From positions 434,001-498,000 of the forward strand of contig CP064957.1 in NCBI GenBank assembly GCA_016699045.1: 64,000 bases of DNA, read 5' to 3'. Source of the stretch: a bacterium. GTDB lineage: Bacteria > Babelota > Babeliae > Babelales > RVW-14. The position numbers were made by a program, and so were the translations under genes. The stretch's first letter is position 1. Each line of letters starts with the position of its first letter. The notes below the pieces were generated by a model that was not told the DNA's origin, did not search any database, and saw only the letters and a list, made by a program, of their open reading frames with translations. Positions 43,590 to 51,508 of the stretch are shown piece by piece.

Positions 43590-43838
43590 ATGTCAACATT
43601 TCTGGAATTGGAAATTATTGGACCAAGCTCCGCAAAAAAGGTATCAATCAAGTGGGTAGAAGTCGAAAGTCCAACCGGTAGTTTTTTGGTTGGGCCTGGG
43701 CACATTTCACTCGTTTCCACTATTAAAAAAAAGAGCTTACTTGTGTACCAACTCAAGGAAGCCGAGATCGTAACACTTGAAGTTGATGGCGGTATCTTTA
43801 CCGTTGCTGACAACAAGGCAATTGCCATCCTCGACTAA
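43590..43838 (+). CDS. atpC: ATP synthase epsilon subunit, short form
   Basis: Protein of 82 residues that matches only the N-terminal beta-sandwich of epsilon: FLELEIIGPSSAKK, ESPTGSFLVGPGHISLVSTIK, LEVDGGIFTVADNKAIAIL. The usual C-terminal helical hairpin (~50 residues) that inhibits ATP hydrolysis is absent. The sandwich alone is enough to link gamma to the c-ring in relatives. AAGGA lies six bases before the ATG, and the gene starts 9 bases after atpD. Confidence 0.9.
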   Translation: MSTFLELEIIGPSSAKKVSIKWVEVESPTGSFLVGPGHISLVSTIKKKSLLVYQLKEAEIVTLEVDGGIFTVADNKAIAILD

Positions 43839-44081
43839 TCAATTAAAAAATTCTTTTTGAATTTAAAAAAGCACCTCGCTTGACTATAAATTTCAATCTG
43901 CTAAAATGATTTTTTGGCTAGCAAAGGTCATTTTTCTAAATTATAACCGAACTAAAAAACAATAGGTTCTTTCGTTATTCACTACTCAACCTTACTGAAC
44001 GTTTTTATTTTACTTTTTTATGAAAAACCAGTAAAACTAATGCTTTGAACGAATTAACCGCAGAGAGGACATAATAAAGCC

Positions 44082-45416
44082 ATGTTTCACAAGCTAATTA
44101 GAACATTTTGGGGCGACCTAAAAGGACAAGAACTTACCAAGTTTCTTCTTCTCTCGTTGGGTTTCTTTTTCTTAATAGGCTCATACTGGCCACTGAAAAC
44201 GCTTAAAGATAGCATCTTTATTAACATCGTTGGACCAGAATATATTCCCATGGCAAAAATTTTATCACTGACCATTTTCTTTCCACTGGTAATGATTTAT
44301 TCAAAATTGGTAGACGTTTTTGTTAAAGAAAAAATGGTATATTTGTTCGTCGGTTTTTACGGCATCACCGGCCTTATGTTTGTGTATTTCTTTTTACATC
44401 CAACAATCGGCTTGCAAAACAGCATTCAAAGCTCATCTCGCTTAATTGGTTGGCTGTTTTTTCTGTACGTTGACAGTTACGTTTCGTTGATGATTTCATT
44501 GTTCTGGTCATTTACACACGATATCACCACGCCAGAATCGGCAAAAAAAGGCTATGGTCTCATTATTTTTGGCACCCAGCTTGGTGGTTTTTTATTGACA
44601 CTTCTTGGCAATAGGTTGTCAGCCAATCCAGAACTTTACGCTTCTCGCGCTCCGCTCATAGCTTTTATCTCAATTTGTTTATTTTCTTGCATCGCTCTCG
44701 TAACATTTTTATTGCATAAAATTGTCGCTAAAGAAATATTGGAAGGCTACGAAGACAATGTTACCGGACCCGCCGTTGAAGAACCAACTTCAGTTGGCTT
44801 TTTGGACGGATTAAAACTCTTGGTAACTCATCCCTACGTTGCCGGCATCTTTTTTATCATTTTCTTCCACGAATTCGTCGCCACTATCATGCATTTTCAG
44901 TTGATGCTTCAAGCAAAACAAACCTACGTTGCAGCAGGCTTAGTTAATAAATTTCTTTTTGATTACGCATTAGCAGTACAAGGTACAGCCTGTTTATTCG
45001 GCCTTGTAGGTACATCATTTTTCCAACGTCGTTTCGGCATAAGATTTTGCTTAATCGCGTATCCACTTCTTTTAGGCCTGTCAATCATTTATTATCTTAC
45101 CAACCCAACACTACTCAGCATTTTCTACGTTATGCTTATTGCAAAAGCAATTAACTTTGCTTTCAATCAACCAGCCAAAGAAGTCTTGTACATTCCAACA
45201 ACCAAGAATATAAAATACAAATCTAAAGCATGGATTGATATGTTTGGCATGCGTTTTTCCAAAGCAGCAGGCTCTACTGCTAACAACTTTATTGTAACTA
45301 TGTCGCAGCTCACTGGCCCTATTGTTTTGTCCCTTATTGTTTTATGGGCAATACTGGCAAGTACCATTGGAAAAACCTTTAACAAAGCAATTGCGGACAA
45401 AAAGATTATCGACTAA
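44082..45416 (+). CDS. Nucleotide (ATP/ADP) translocase, paralogue 1
   Basis: TLC/NTT-family carrier of 444 residues with about eleven to twelve membrane helices, found in plastids and in Chlamydia, Rickettsia and Dependentiae-like intracellular bacteria. Typical marks: FLLIGSYWPLKTLKDSIFI near the N-terminus, TTPESAKKGYGLIIFGTQLGG mid-protein and KEVLYIPTTKNIKYKSKAWIDMFG toward the C-terminus. It is the most divergent of three tandem copies; whether it exchanges ATP for ADP or imports other nucleotides cannot be told. The ATG lies 20 bases after GAGAGG, so initiation may be weak. Confidence 0.95.
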   Translation: MFHKLIRTFWGDLKGQELTKFLLLSLGFFFLIGSYWPLKTLKDSIFINIVGPEYIPMAKILSLTIFFPLVMIYSKLVDVFVKEKMVYLFVGFYGITGLMFVYFFLHPTIGLQNSIQSSSRLIGWLFFLYVDSYVSLMISLFWSFTHDITTPESAKKGYGLIIFGTQLGGFLLTLLGNRLSANPELYASRAPLIAFISICLFSCIALVTFLLHKIVAKEILEGYEDNVTGPAVEEPTSVGFLDGLKLLVTHPYVAGIFFIIFFHEFVATIMHFQLMLQAKQTYVAAGLVNKFLFDYALAVQGTACLFGLVGTSFFQRRFGIRFCLIAYPLLLGLSIIYYLTNPTLLSIFYVMLIAKAINFAFNQPAKEVLYIPTTKNIKYKSKAWIDMFGMRFSKAAGSTANNFIVTMSQLTGPIVLSLIVLWAILASTIGKTFNKAIADKKIID

Positions 45417-45616
45417 ACAAGCAAAAAACGACAGCCGAATAGACTATTTGCCAGAAGATAAGATATGAAATATACTGGTCCCCTGGATAAAAAAATCGAT
45501 TCGCAATAAACACTAACGAAAGGATATAGTGTCTATGAACAAAAGTGGGTAGGTACTTATTCGTAAAAGACATTGAGAATAGAAATTTATGGTAATTTTT
45601 GTAAGGAGCTTTTTTT

Positions 45617-46915
45617 ATGCTGAGTAAGATAAAACATATCCTCTGGGGCGATTTAACCAAAGACGAAGTCAAAAAATTTGGTATGCTCTCATTCACATTC
45701 TTGTTCATTATTGGTACTTATTGGTTGATGCGTCCTCTTAAAGACGGTCTTTTCATGGACTTAGTTGGACCTTCATCATTGCCTTATGCCAAAATGCTTT
45801 CATTCGCGTTTATTGTTCCTTTGATTCTTGTGTACTCAAAACTTGTTGACTTGGTAGAAAAACAAAAGTTGTTCTATGTATTGTGCTCCATTTACGGCGT
45901 TTTGTTTGCCAGCGTTGCATTTTTGCTTTCACAACCAGCATTTAGCCTTAACGGCCCAAGCACTCCATCTAAACGTCTGCTTGGCTGGTGCGTGTACCTC
46001 GCCATTGAAAGCTTTGGTTCATTATTGGTAACCTTGTTCTGGTCTTTCGTTGCAAGCTCCACTGATACAACTTCCGCAAAAAGAGGCTATGCGCTTATTA
46101 TTTCAGGTGCGCAAATTGGGTCCATCACTGGTCCTTATTTGGCAACCAACGCAGAACATCTTGGTCTTTCATTACTTACAGCTATTGTTGCTGGCGGTAT
46201 TTTGTTGGTACCATTGTTGATTAAAACTTTCATCACGTTGTATCCATCATCTGCTGAAAAAACCGTTTCAACAAAGCCAAAAACTGGACCCGTTGAAGGT
46301 CTTCGCTTGTTGTTGACCAAGCCTTACTTGCTTGGCGTACTTGGCGTTGCAACATTGTACGAAATCATTGGTACGGTTGTTGACTACCAACTTAAGTTCC
46401 TTGCAAAAGAAACCTACGGCAGTGCAGAAAAAGTTACCCAATTCTTGGGCTACTTTGGTTTGACAACAAACGCACTTGCTTTGGTATTCTCGTTGATTGG
46501 TACAACATTTTTCATCAACCGTTACGGCCTTACCTTCTGCTTGGTTATGTATCCAGTAAGCGTTGCCATCGTTTTGGTTAACATTTGGGCATTACCTGGT
46601 CTTTGGGTTGTGTTTGTTGGTATGGTGGCAATTAAAGGTTTCAGCTACGCATTGAACAATCCATGTAAAGAAATTATGTACATTCCAACCAGCAAAGACG
46701 TTAAGTTTAAAGCTAAAGGTTGGATCGACATGTTCGGTTCCCGTTCTTCAAAAGCCGCTGGTGCAAGTATTGGTTCTATGTTCCCAAGCATGGCAAGCCT
46801 TGCTCTCTACGGACCACTCCTTTGTATGGGTATCGTTGGTTTCTGGATCATGGTTGCCTTGTACGTTGGTAGAACAAACAAGAAGCTTGTTGATAGCAAA
46901 ACTATCATTGAGTAA
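45617..46915 (+). CDS. Nucleotide (ATP/ADP) translocase, paralogue 2
   Basis: TLC/NTT carrier of 432 residues. Conserved lines: GTYWLMRPLKDGLFMDLVGPS, TTSAKRGYALIISGAQIGS, KGFSYALNNPCKEIMYIPTSKD, and FKAKGWIDMFGSRSSKAAG. Codon choice differs from the neighbours: it is rich in GGT, GTT, TTG and TTC, which suggests strong expression. AAGGAG precedes the ATG. A strong terminator hairpin follows it, so it is separate from paralogue 3. A likely main ATP/ADP exchanger, but that is inference from codon use. Confidence 0.95.
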   Translation: MLSKIKHILWGDLTKDEVKKFGMLSFTFLFIIGTYWLMRPLKDGLFMDLVGPSSLPYAKMLSFAFIVPLILVYSKLVDLVEKQKLFYVLCSIYGVLFASVAFLLSQPAFSLNGPSTPSKRLLGWCVYLAIESFGSLLVTLFWSFVASSTDTTSAKRGYALIISGAQIGSITGPYLATNAEHLGLSLLTAIVAGGILLVPLLIKTFITLYPSSAEKTVSTKPKTGPVEGLRLLLTKPYLLGVLGVATLYEIIGTVVDYQLKFLAKETYGSAEKVTQFLGYFGLTTNALALVFSLIGTTFFINRYGLTFCLVMYPVSVAIVLVNIWALPGLWVVFVGMVAIKGFSYALNNPCKEIMYIPTSKDVKFKAKGWIDMFGSRSSKAAGASIGSMFPSMASLALYGPLLCMGIVGFWIMVALYVGRTNKKLVDSKTIIE

Positions 46916-46938
46916 TTGATTCTTATAAAAAAAACGTT

Positions 46939-46975
46939 AAAAAGGGGTCGATGCAAAGAGCATCGACCCCTTTTT
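46939..46975 (+). terminator. Strong terminator after nucleotide translocase 2
   Basis: Stem AAAGGGGTCGATGC/GCATCGACCCCTTT with a 5-base AAAGA loop and a T-tract. Confidence 0.93.
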
Positions 46976-47058
46976 ATTGATATCTTCAAATTAATAGGCA
47001 TATTGCGTTACACTAACAATAATTCGTAAAGCTCATTCAAAACAAGGAGAAACGTACA

Positions 47059-48354
47059 ATGCTTAGCTCTCTCAAACAAGCTCTCTGGGGCAATCTAACG
47101 CGCGAAGAAGTCAAACGGTTTAGCATTTTATCGATAACGCTCTTGCTCATTTTAGGCAGTTATTGGCTCATGAAGCCTCTCAAAGACGCTATGTTTGCCA
47201 AAATGGTTGGGCCTGCTTACTATCCGTACGTTAAGATTCTGTCATTCTGGTTCACCATCCCCCTCATCCTGCTCTACTCCAAAGCGGTTGATCTGTTTGA
47301 AAAACAAAATCTTTTTTATATTTTTTCAGCCTTTTATGGCACCTTATTTTTCATCATTGCCGCCCTGCTGGCACACCCAATAATCGGCCTAGCCAACCCT
47401 GTAGCCAGTAAATATCGGATTTTGGGCTGGGCGATGTACGTGACCATAGAAACTTTTGGCTCGCTCATGGTTGCCCTTTTTTGGGCCTTTGTTGCAAGCT
47501 CAACCCAAACAGACTCAGCAAAGCGAGGATATGCCTTAATTATCGCTGGCGCTCAAATTGGCACCATTGCCGGCCCCTACCTGGCACTGAGCGCTCCAAC
47601 GCTTGGCATTCCGCTGCTCATGTTTTTTATTTGCATTGGCATTGCCGGCATTTCTCTTTTGATTAAAATTTTTACGATCTTTAACCCACGCGCAGCCGAA
47701 CATCACGTACCAGAAACGAAAACCGGCCCCATTGAGGGCTTGAAACTTTTGCTGACAAAACCCTACCTGCTGGGCATCATGGGCGTTTCGGTTTTATACG
47801 ATATCATTGCAACCATCATTGAATTTCAAATGGTTTCGCTGGCAAACGCACAATTTGCCACAACTGAAAACTTGGCACGCTTTTTGAGTTATTTTGGTTT
47901 AATGACCAACGGATCAGCACTCTTCATTTCGCTCGTAGGAACAAGCTTTTTAGTGCGCAGATTTGGCCTTACTTTTTGCTTAATTCTCTATCCCGTCATC
48001 ACCGCCATCGCGTTACTCAATATTTTGTGGCTTCCTGTTTTGTGGGTAGTTGTTGGCGCACTTGTCGTTATTAAAAGTTTGAATTATGCCTTAAATAATC
48101 CGTGCAAAGAAATGCTCTACATCCCCACCAGTCGTGATATTAAATTTAAAGCAAAGAGCTGGATTGATATGTTTGGTAACCGCTCGGCCAAAGCTGGCGG
48201 CGGCTTTTTAAGTACTTTTTTTACACAAACAAATGAGCTGCTTTTTTATGGCCCACTGCTCTCGCTTGGCATTGTCGGCGTTTGGATTATTATTGCGTTT
48301 TATACCGGCACTACGCATCGCGCACTTGAAAAAAATAATCGCACGATTGAGTGA
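47059..48354 (+). CDS. Nucleotide (ATP/ADP) translocase, paralogue 3
   Basis: TLC/NTT carrier of 431 residues, closer to paralogue 2 than to 1: GSYWLMKPLKDAMFAKMVG, DSAKRGYALIIAGAQIGTIAG, KSLNYALNNPCKEMLYIPTSRD, FKAKSWIDMFGNRSAKAGG. Codon use is ordinary for the window, unlike paralogue 2. AAGGAG lies 9 bases before the ATG. Specificity is unknown; in Chlamydia and Rickettsia, multiple NTTs split roles between ATP/ADP exchange and net nucleotide import. Confidence 0.95.
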   Translation: MLSSLKQALWGNLTREEVKRFSILSITLLLILGSYWLMKPLKDAMFAKMVGPAYYPYVKILSFWFTIPLILLYSKAVDLFEKQNLFYIFSAFYGTLFFIIAALLAHPIIGLANPVASKYRILGWAMYVTIETFGSLMVALFWAFVASSTQTDSAKRGYALIIAGAQIGTIAGPYLALSAPTLGIPLLMFFICIGIAGISLLIKIFTIFNPRAAEHHVPETKTGPIEGLKLLLTKPYLLGIMGVSVLYDIIATIIEFQMVSLANAQFATTENLARFLSYFGLMTNGSALFISLVGTSFLVRRFGLTFCLILYPVITAIALLNILWLPVLWVVVGALVVIKSLNYALNNPCKEMLYIPTSRDIKFKAKSWIDMFGNRSAKAGGGFLSTFFTQTNELLFYGPLLSLGIVGVWIIIAFYTGTTHRALEKNNRTIE

Positions 48355-48378
48355 TATTTGAAAAAAAATGATCGAATA

Positions 48379-48421
48379 ATCTGAATAAACTTACGAGCTG
48401 TTTTTTCGTAAATTTATTCAG
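48379..48421. repeat. Hairpin between convergent genes
   Basis: Arms TCTGAATAAACTTACGA and CGTAAATTTATTCAGA with a 10-base T-rich loop, lying between nucleotide translocase 3 (+) and the small gene at 48.4 kb (-). It probably serves as a terminator or mRNA end despite lacking a clean poly-U. Confidence 0.6.
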
Positions 48422-48436
48422 ATCAAGGAAGTCGCA

Positions 48437-48607
48437 CTATTTTTTGAGAGAACCCCAGCCACTATTTTTTTGCAATTCTCGCAAAAGCTGTGTAGTTCTC
48501 AGGAACGCTTCGTAACTGTTTTCAGATGAAAGATCATCGAGCTCTTGTACAATTTTACGATGTTTTTCGGCTCTTTCAGCTCTTTCAGTAAGAATACCTT
48601 CTGTCAT
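48437..48607 (-). CDS. Small helical protein, unknown
   Basis: Starting at the ATG at 48607, which has AAGGAG 8 bases upstream, gives 56 residues: charged and helical (MTEGILTERAERAEKHRKIV, then LDDLSSENSYEAFLRTTQLL). The frame extends 57 bases further upstream without support. No family recognised. Convergent with the transporter genes. Confidence 0.6.
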   Translation of the reverse strand: MTEGILTERAERAEKHRKIVQELDDLSSENSYEAFLRTTQLLRELQKNSGWGSLKK

Positions 48608-48720
48608 AAACAACTCCTTTCTAATTTTGACAATGTTTATATTATACGACATCACATCTAACACGTAATTTTAACGTGCAGCAGCCGCAAAAGCAACTTA
48701 TCATATTCTGAGAAGCGAGC

Positions 48721-49482
48721 CTAGAGCCCTTCAACAAGCTGATCTCGCCCAGAAAAATAACCACAATATTGGCAACCATCACATGCTGCAGGAATTATAT
48801 TAGATTTAAGGCACTCAAAAATATTCATGACAACGCCTTCAATCCAGCCGCTATCACCTTGAACACAATGTGGCACCAATGAAAGGTCAAAATTTAATTG
48901 ATTATTAAAAAAGTCTGCATCGTTTTTCGCATTAGCATAAAGAAAATACGAAACCTCAGAAACTTCATGGCCATTTTTTCTTAACAACCAGCGGTAAACC
49001 TCTAATTGACGCTCATACATTGCTTGCCATTGACCACCAAAAGAAATGGCACCATCCTGCGACGTTGCTTTATAATCAACCACAATCAGTTCTTTAGAAT
49101 TGACGTCAATCCACACATCATCAAGAGCTCCAAACAAAACAATATTGGTATTCGGAACCGCATACTGAATACCTTCATAACGATTCTGCCACTTCAGTAA
49201 CGATGGGTGAGCGAGGGGCACTATACGACCTAGGCCATATTTTAATAACAGCGGATGCGGTTTTTGAGCATCACGATAAAGATTGAATTCTTTTTTTAAC
49301 AATTTATCAACGGCATTATTCAATGCCAACGAGTAGCTATTTGGACGCCGAACGCCATGCTTACATTCAAGATAAAAGCATTTTTTACAATCTAAAAATA
49401 ATTCAAGTTTGGTTCGACTAACTTTAAATATGGATGAAGAACCCCGAGCTTGAGAAGCCGGCGTAGAAAGATAAGATTGCAT
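48721..49482 (-). CDS. Cas4-like PD-(D/E)XK nuclease
   Basis: Starting at the ATG at 49482, four bases after the stop of the GIY-YIG gene, gives 253 residues. The PD-(D/E)XK core is visible: VLFGALDDVWID, then the Lys motif LIVVDYKATS, and QLEVYRWLLRKNGHEV as the QxxxY helix. Cys residues near the N-terminus (FLDCKKCFYLECK) and a C-terminal trio (AACDGCQYCGYF) could hold an Fe-S cluster as in Cas4/AddB-type nucleases. No cas1 or cas2 is nearby, so a CRISPR role is not supported. The close coupling with a GIY-YIG protein suggests joint action on DNA. Confidence 0.82.
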   Translation of the reverse strand: MQSYLSTPASQARGSSSIFKVSRTKLELFLDCKKCFYLECKHGVRRPNSYSLALNNAVDKLLKKEFNLYRDAQKPHPLLLKYGLGRIVPLAHPSLLKWQNRYEGIQYAVPNTNIVLFGALDDVWIDVNSKELIVVDYKATSQDGAISFGGQWQAMYERQLEVYRWLLRKNGHEVSEVSYFLYANAKNDADFFNNQLNFDLSLVPHCVQGDSGWIEGVVMNIFECLKSNIIPAACDGCQYCGYFSGRDQLVEGL

Positions 49483-49486
49483 AAAC

Positions 49487-50962
49487 TCAATCCAATGTAA
49501 CAAAATCGAAACCAAACATATAAACGGATTTATCTTGAAGGTGCTTAGCTGCGCGTTTTCTAGGCACCTTTGTAACCCGACAAAATTCAGAGAGAGAATT
49601 AAACCTATCGCGCCCCAATTTTTTAATTTTGTCCTCGTTAGTCAATAATATCCTCTGGTCGCCGCGCGCTGCAAGAGTCGTTGCTGAAAGATGATGAGTC
49701 GGCGTTAACTTTGGCTGCCCCTGATCGTCAGAATAAGCAAACAATAATCTCTCTTTTTTTTTCAACCCATCATTCAAACGATAAACAGATTTTGCCCTTC
49801 CATTACAGCACTTTGCGACGCCCTGCGCATCTACCCCATAAAACTTGCCCGCTTCAGCCACTGAAGGAAACTTCCTGCCCTCATCATTTAGACAAATCAC
49901 GCTTCTACTCACTTTGCTTGGCTTATCAAAATGCTTTTCTGTCAAAACAGGTTGTTCGCTTTTTTGGTCCCATCGAGCAATTCGCCATTTTTCAACATGC
50001 GAGCGAACGCCATCAAGTACGCTTTTCACATGACTTTTTGATTTTAACCCCAGCTTTTGACACATTTCGTCAAGCGTTTTAAATTTTTGCAAGCCCTCTC
50101 TTTCTAAATTATCAACACCCCACGCACAGTAATTGAAGCCTTTTTTCAACTCTAATTTTTGTAAGGCATCATCGTGTCTAGCTAGTCGTTTCTCCTGCCC
50201 TTGATTGTCTAAAAAACAAAAGACGTACCGGTCCTTGACAATAGCATACTCGCCGCGAGCACCACCATCTACAACGCTCGAAGAAAGGTTACATTTTTGG
50301 GCTGCATCAACCACGCTGTCATAAATTTTACCACTAACCAAATCTTTAACTTTTTTGGCATTTTTTCCAATAAAAATTTCTTGCGAATGCCCTGGTGTTA
50401 AAATGGGTTTGTTATCAAGAGAAATAAAAGCGTAGCGCACACCCCCTGGTAACATTTTTCCAGTTTTCGATGAATTTCTTATTTGATCAACACTGACTTC
50501 ATCAATTTTTGCGGCAATTTGCAAGCTTGAATGAACCTTCTTCGTAAGCAAATTAACCACCGGCTTCAGGCGCCCGGCTTCTCTTAACGACAATTCACCA
50601 AGCTTCTCTGACTCGATAACTAACTTATTATTAATATTTTTCAAAATTTCGTTACTTTTATTCTTCCGAGAACCTGAAACATTCAATATCTCCGTATACG
50701 GATCGCAAGCAAAACTATCAATAAAAAATTGTTCCTTTTGCTCCACTTCTTCGTCCTTGCACCAACACAAAATATCCCAGACAAAGCTTTCAAAACCATA
50801 ATTTCGCAAAGCGTTGTAAAACGGCGTTGATATATTAGACGCAACCTTTTGCTTATGTTGTTCAATCCTTTGCTCAAGCTCATTCTTGGTTTGGCCAACA
50901 TAAACAGGCGTTTTTTCATCTTTGCTTTTAACATTACACTTGGCGCGATAAATTATTGCCAT
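49487..50962 (-). CDS. GIY-YIG endonuclease with repeated NUMOD/IENR-like modules
   Basis: Protein of 491 residues. Residues 1-95 are a GIY-YIG nuclease domain: IYRAKCNV, PVYVGQTKNELEQRIEQHKQ with the catalytic Arg, the Glu in VEQKEQFFIDSF and the final Asn in EILNVSG. The rest holds at least four ~65-residue modules of the kind that bind DNA in homing endonucleases: VVNLLTKKVHSSLQIAAKID, VKDLVSGKIYDSVVDAAQKC, a middle unit at FKTLDEMCQKLGLKSKSHV, VICLNDEGRKFPSVAEAGKF and RFNSLSEFCRVTKV. Most freestanding homing enzymes have one or two. GGAAG precedes the ATG. A promoter lies just upstream and the Cas4-like gene follows at once. Confidence 0.85.
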   Translation of the reverse strand: MAIIYRAKCNVKSKDEKTPVYVGQTKNELEQRIEQHKQKVASNISTPFYNALRNYGFESFVWDILCWCKDEEVEQKEQFFIDSFACDPYTEILNVSGSRKNKSNEILKNINNKLVIESEKLGELSLREAGRLKPVVNLLTKKVHSSLQIAAKIDEVSVDQIRNSSKTGKMLPGGVRYAFISLDNKPILTPGHSQEIFIGKNAKKVKDLVSGKIYDSVVDAAQKCNLSSSVVDGGARGEYAIVKDRYVFCFLDNQGQEKRLARHDDALQKLELKKGFNYCAWGVDNLEREGLQKFKTLDEMCQKLGLKSKSHVKSVLDGVRSHVEKWRIARWDQKSEQPVLTEKHFDKPSKVSRSVICLNDEGRKFPSVAEAGKFYGVDAQGVAKCCNGRAKSVYRLNDGLKKKERLLFAYSDDQGQPKLTPTHHLSATTLAARGDQRILLTNEDKIKKLGRDRFNSLSEFCRVTKVPRKRAAKHLQDKSVYMFGFDFVTLD

Positions 50963-51015
50963 TCTGATGACTTCCTTCTAATAAAATGCTTAACACTGCG
51001 GCTATCGATCGGGTT

Positions 51016-51043
51016 ATTATAAAAGATTGCAAATCGCAGTCAA
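51016..51043 (-). promoter_or_regulatory. Promoter of the GIY-YIG/Cas4-like operon
   Basis: On the minus strand TTGACT (51043-51038), a 16-base spacer and TATAAT (51021-51016), about 54 bases before the GIY-YIG start. This is the best sigma-70-like match seen in the window. Confidence 0.7.
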
Positions 51044-51307
51044 GTAGTTTTTTCTTCATGCATGATACATATTAACTTTGTTTAGGATAATATTATATTT
51101 ATATACTCACATATGAAAACAATAACTTAGCAACTTAATAACTTAATAAAACCATGCGCACAATTGGATAAATTGAGCACATTCACGCGATTGCGGGGAA
51201 TTTGCGCAACAGGCGGATCTAGTATTTTGAAAAACTAAAACAACCCACTTTGAGACGCTCTCCTTCGCTTCCTACTACGCCCTTACCTGGCTTCGTAGGA
51301 CAAGAAA

Positions 51308-51335
51308 GCTTCGAAGAGCTCCTCAGTGAAAACGG
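51308..51335. repeat. Inverted-repeat intergenic element (REP-like), copy C
   Basis: GCTTCGAAGAGCTCCTCAGTGAAAACGG is the inverse of CCGTTTTCACTGAGGAGCTCTTCGAAGC, matching the left arm of copy B (CCGTTCACACTGAGGAG...TCGAAG). The opposite arm (TCCTAC..GCC at ~51267 facing GGCTTCGTAGGA at ~51290) is degenerate. Confidence 0.5.
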
Positions 51336-51508
51336 CAATACAACGCCATTTTCTTCTTCAAAAAAATAAATTTTTAGATTATACTGAGCAGACTAGCTAT
51401 GCTAGTCTGCTCGTATGGGTTAGGCTCTCTCAATAATCCTTTTGCTTCCTCATTTTTTTTGCTATCCTCACCCTCATTAATCACTTTTTTGGGGATAGCG
51501 TTAATCAC

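Larger units (their letters stand above)
50963..51508. other. Intergenic region upstream of the GIY-YIG operon and pcrA
   Basis: About 546 bases without a supportable gene. It contains the minus-strand promoter at 51016-51043, the inverted-repeat element at ~51250-51335 and a short direct duplication GAGCAGACTAGC/GCTAGTCTGCTC (an inverted repeat at ~51388-51410) that could be a terminator. Confidence 0.55.

Noticed and set aside
48721..49482. CRISPR-Cas adaptation gene cas4
   Set aside because: No cas1/cas2, no repeat array in the window, and the gene is coupled to a GIY-YIG endonuclease instead.
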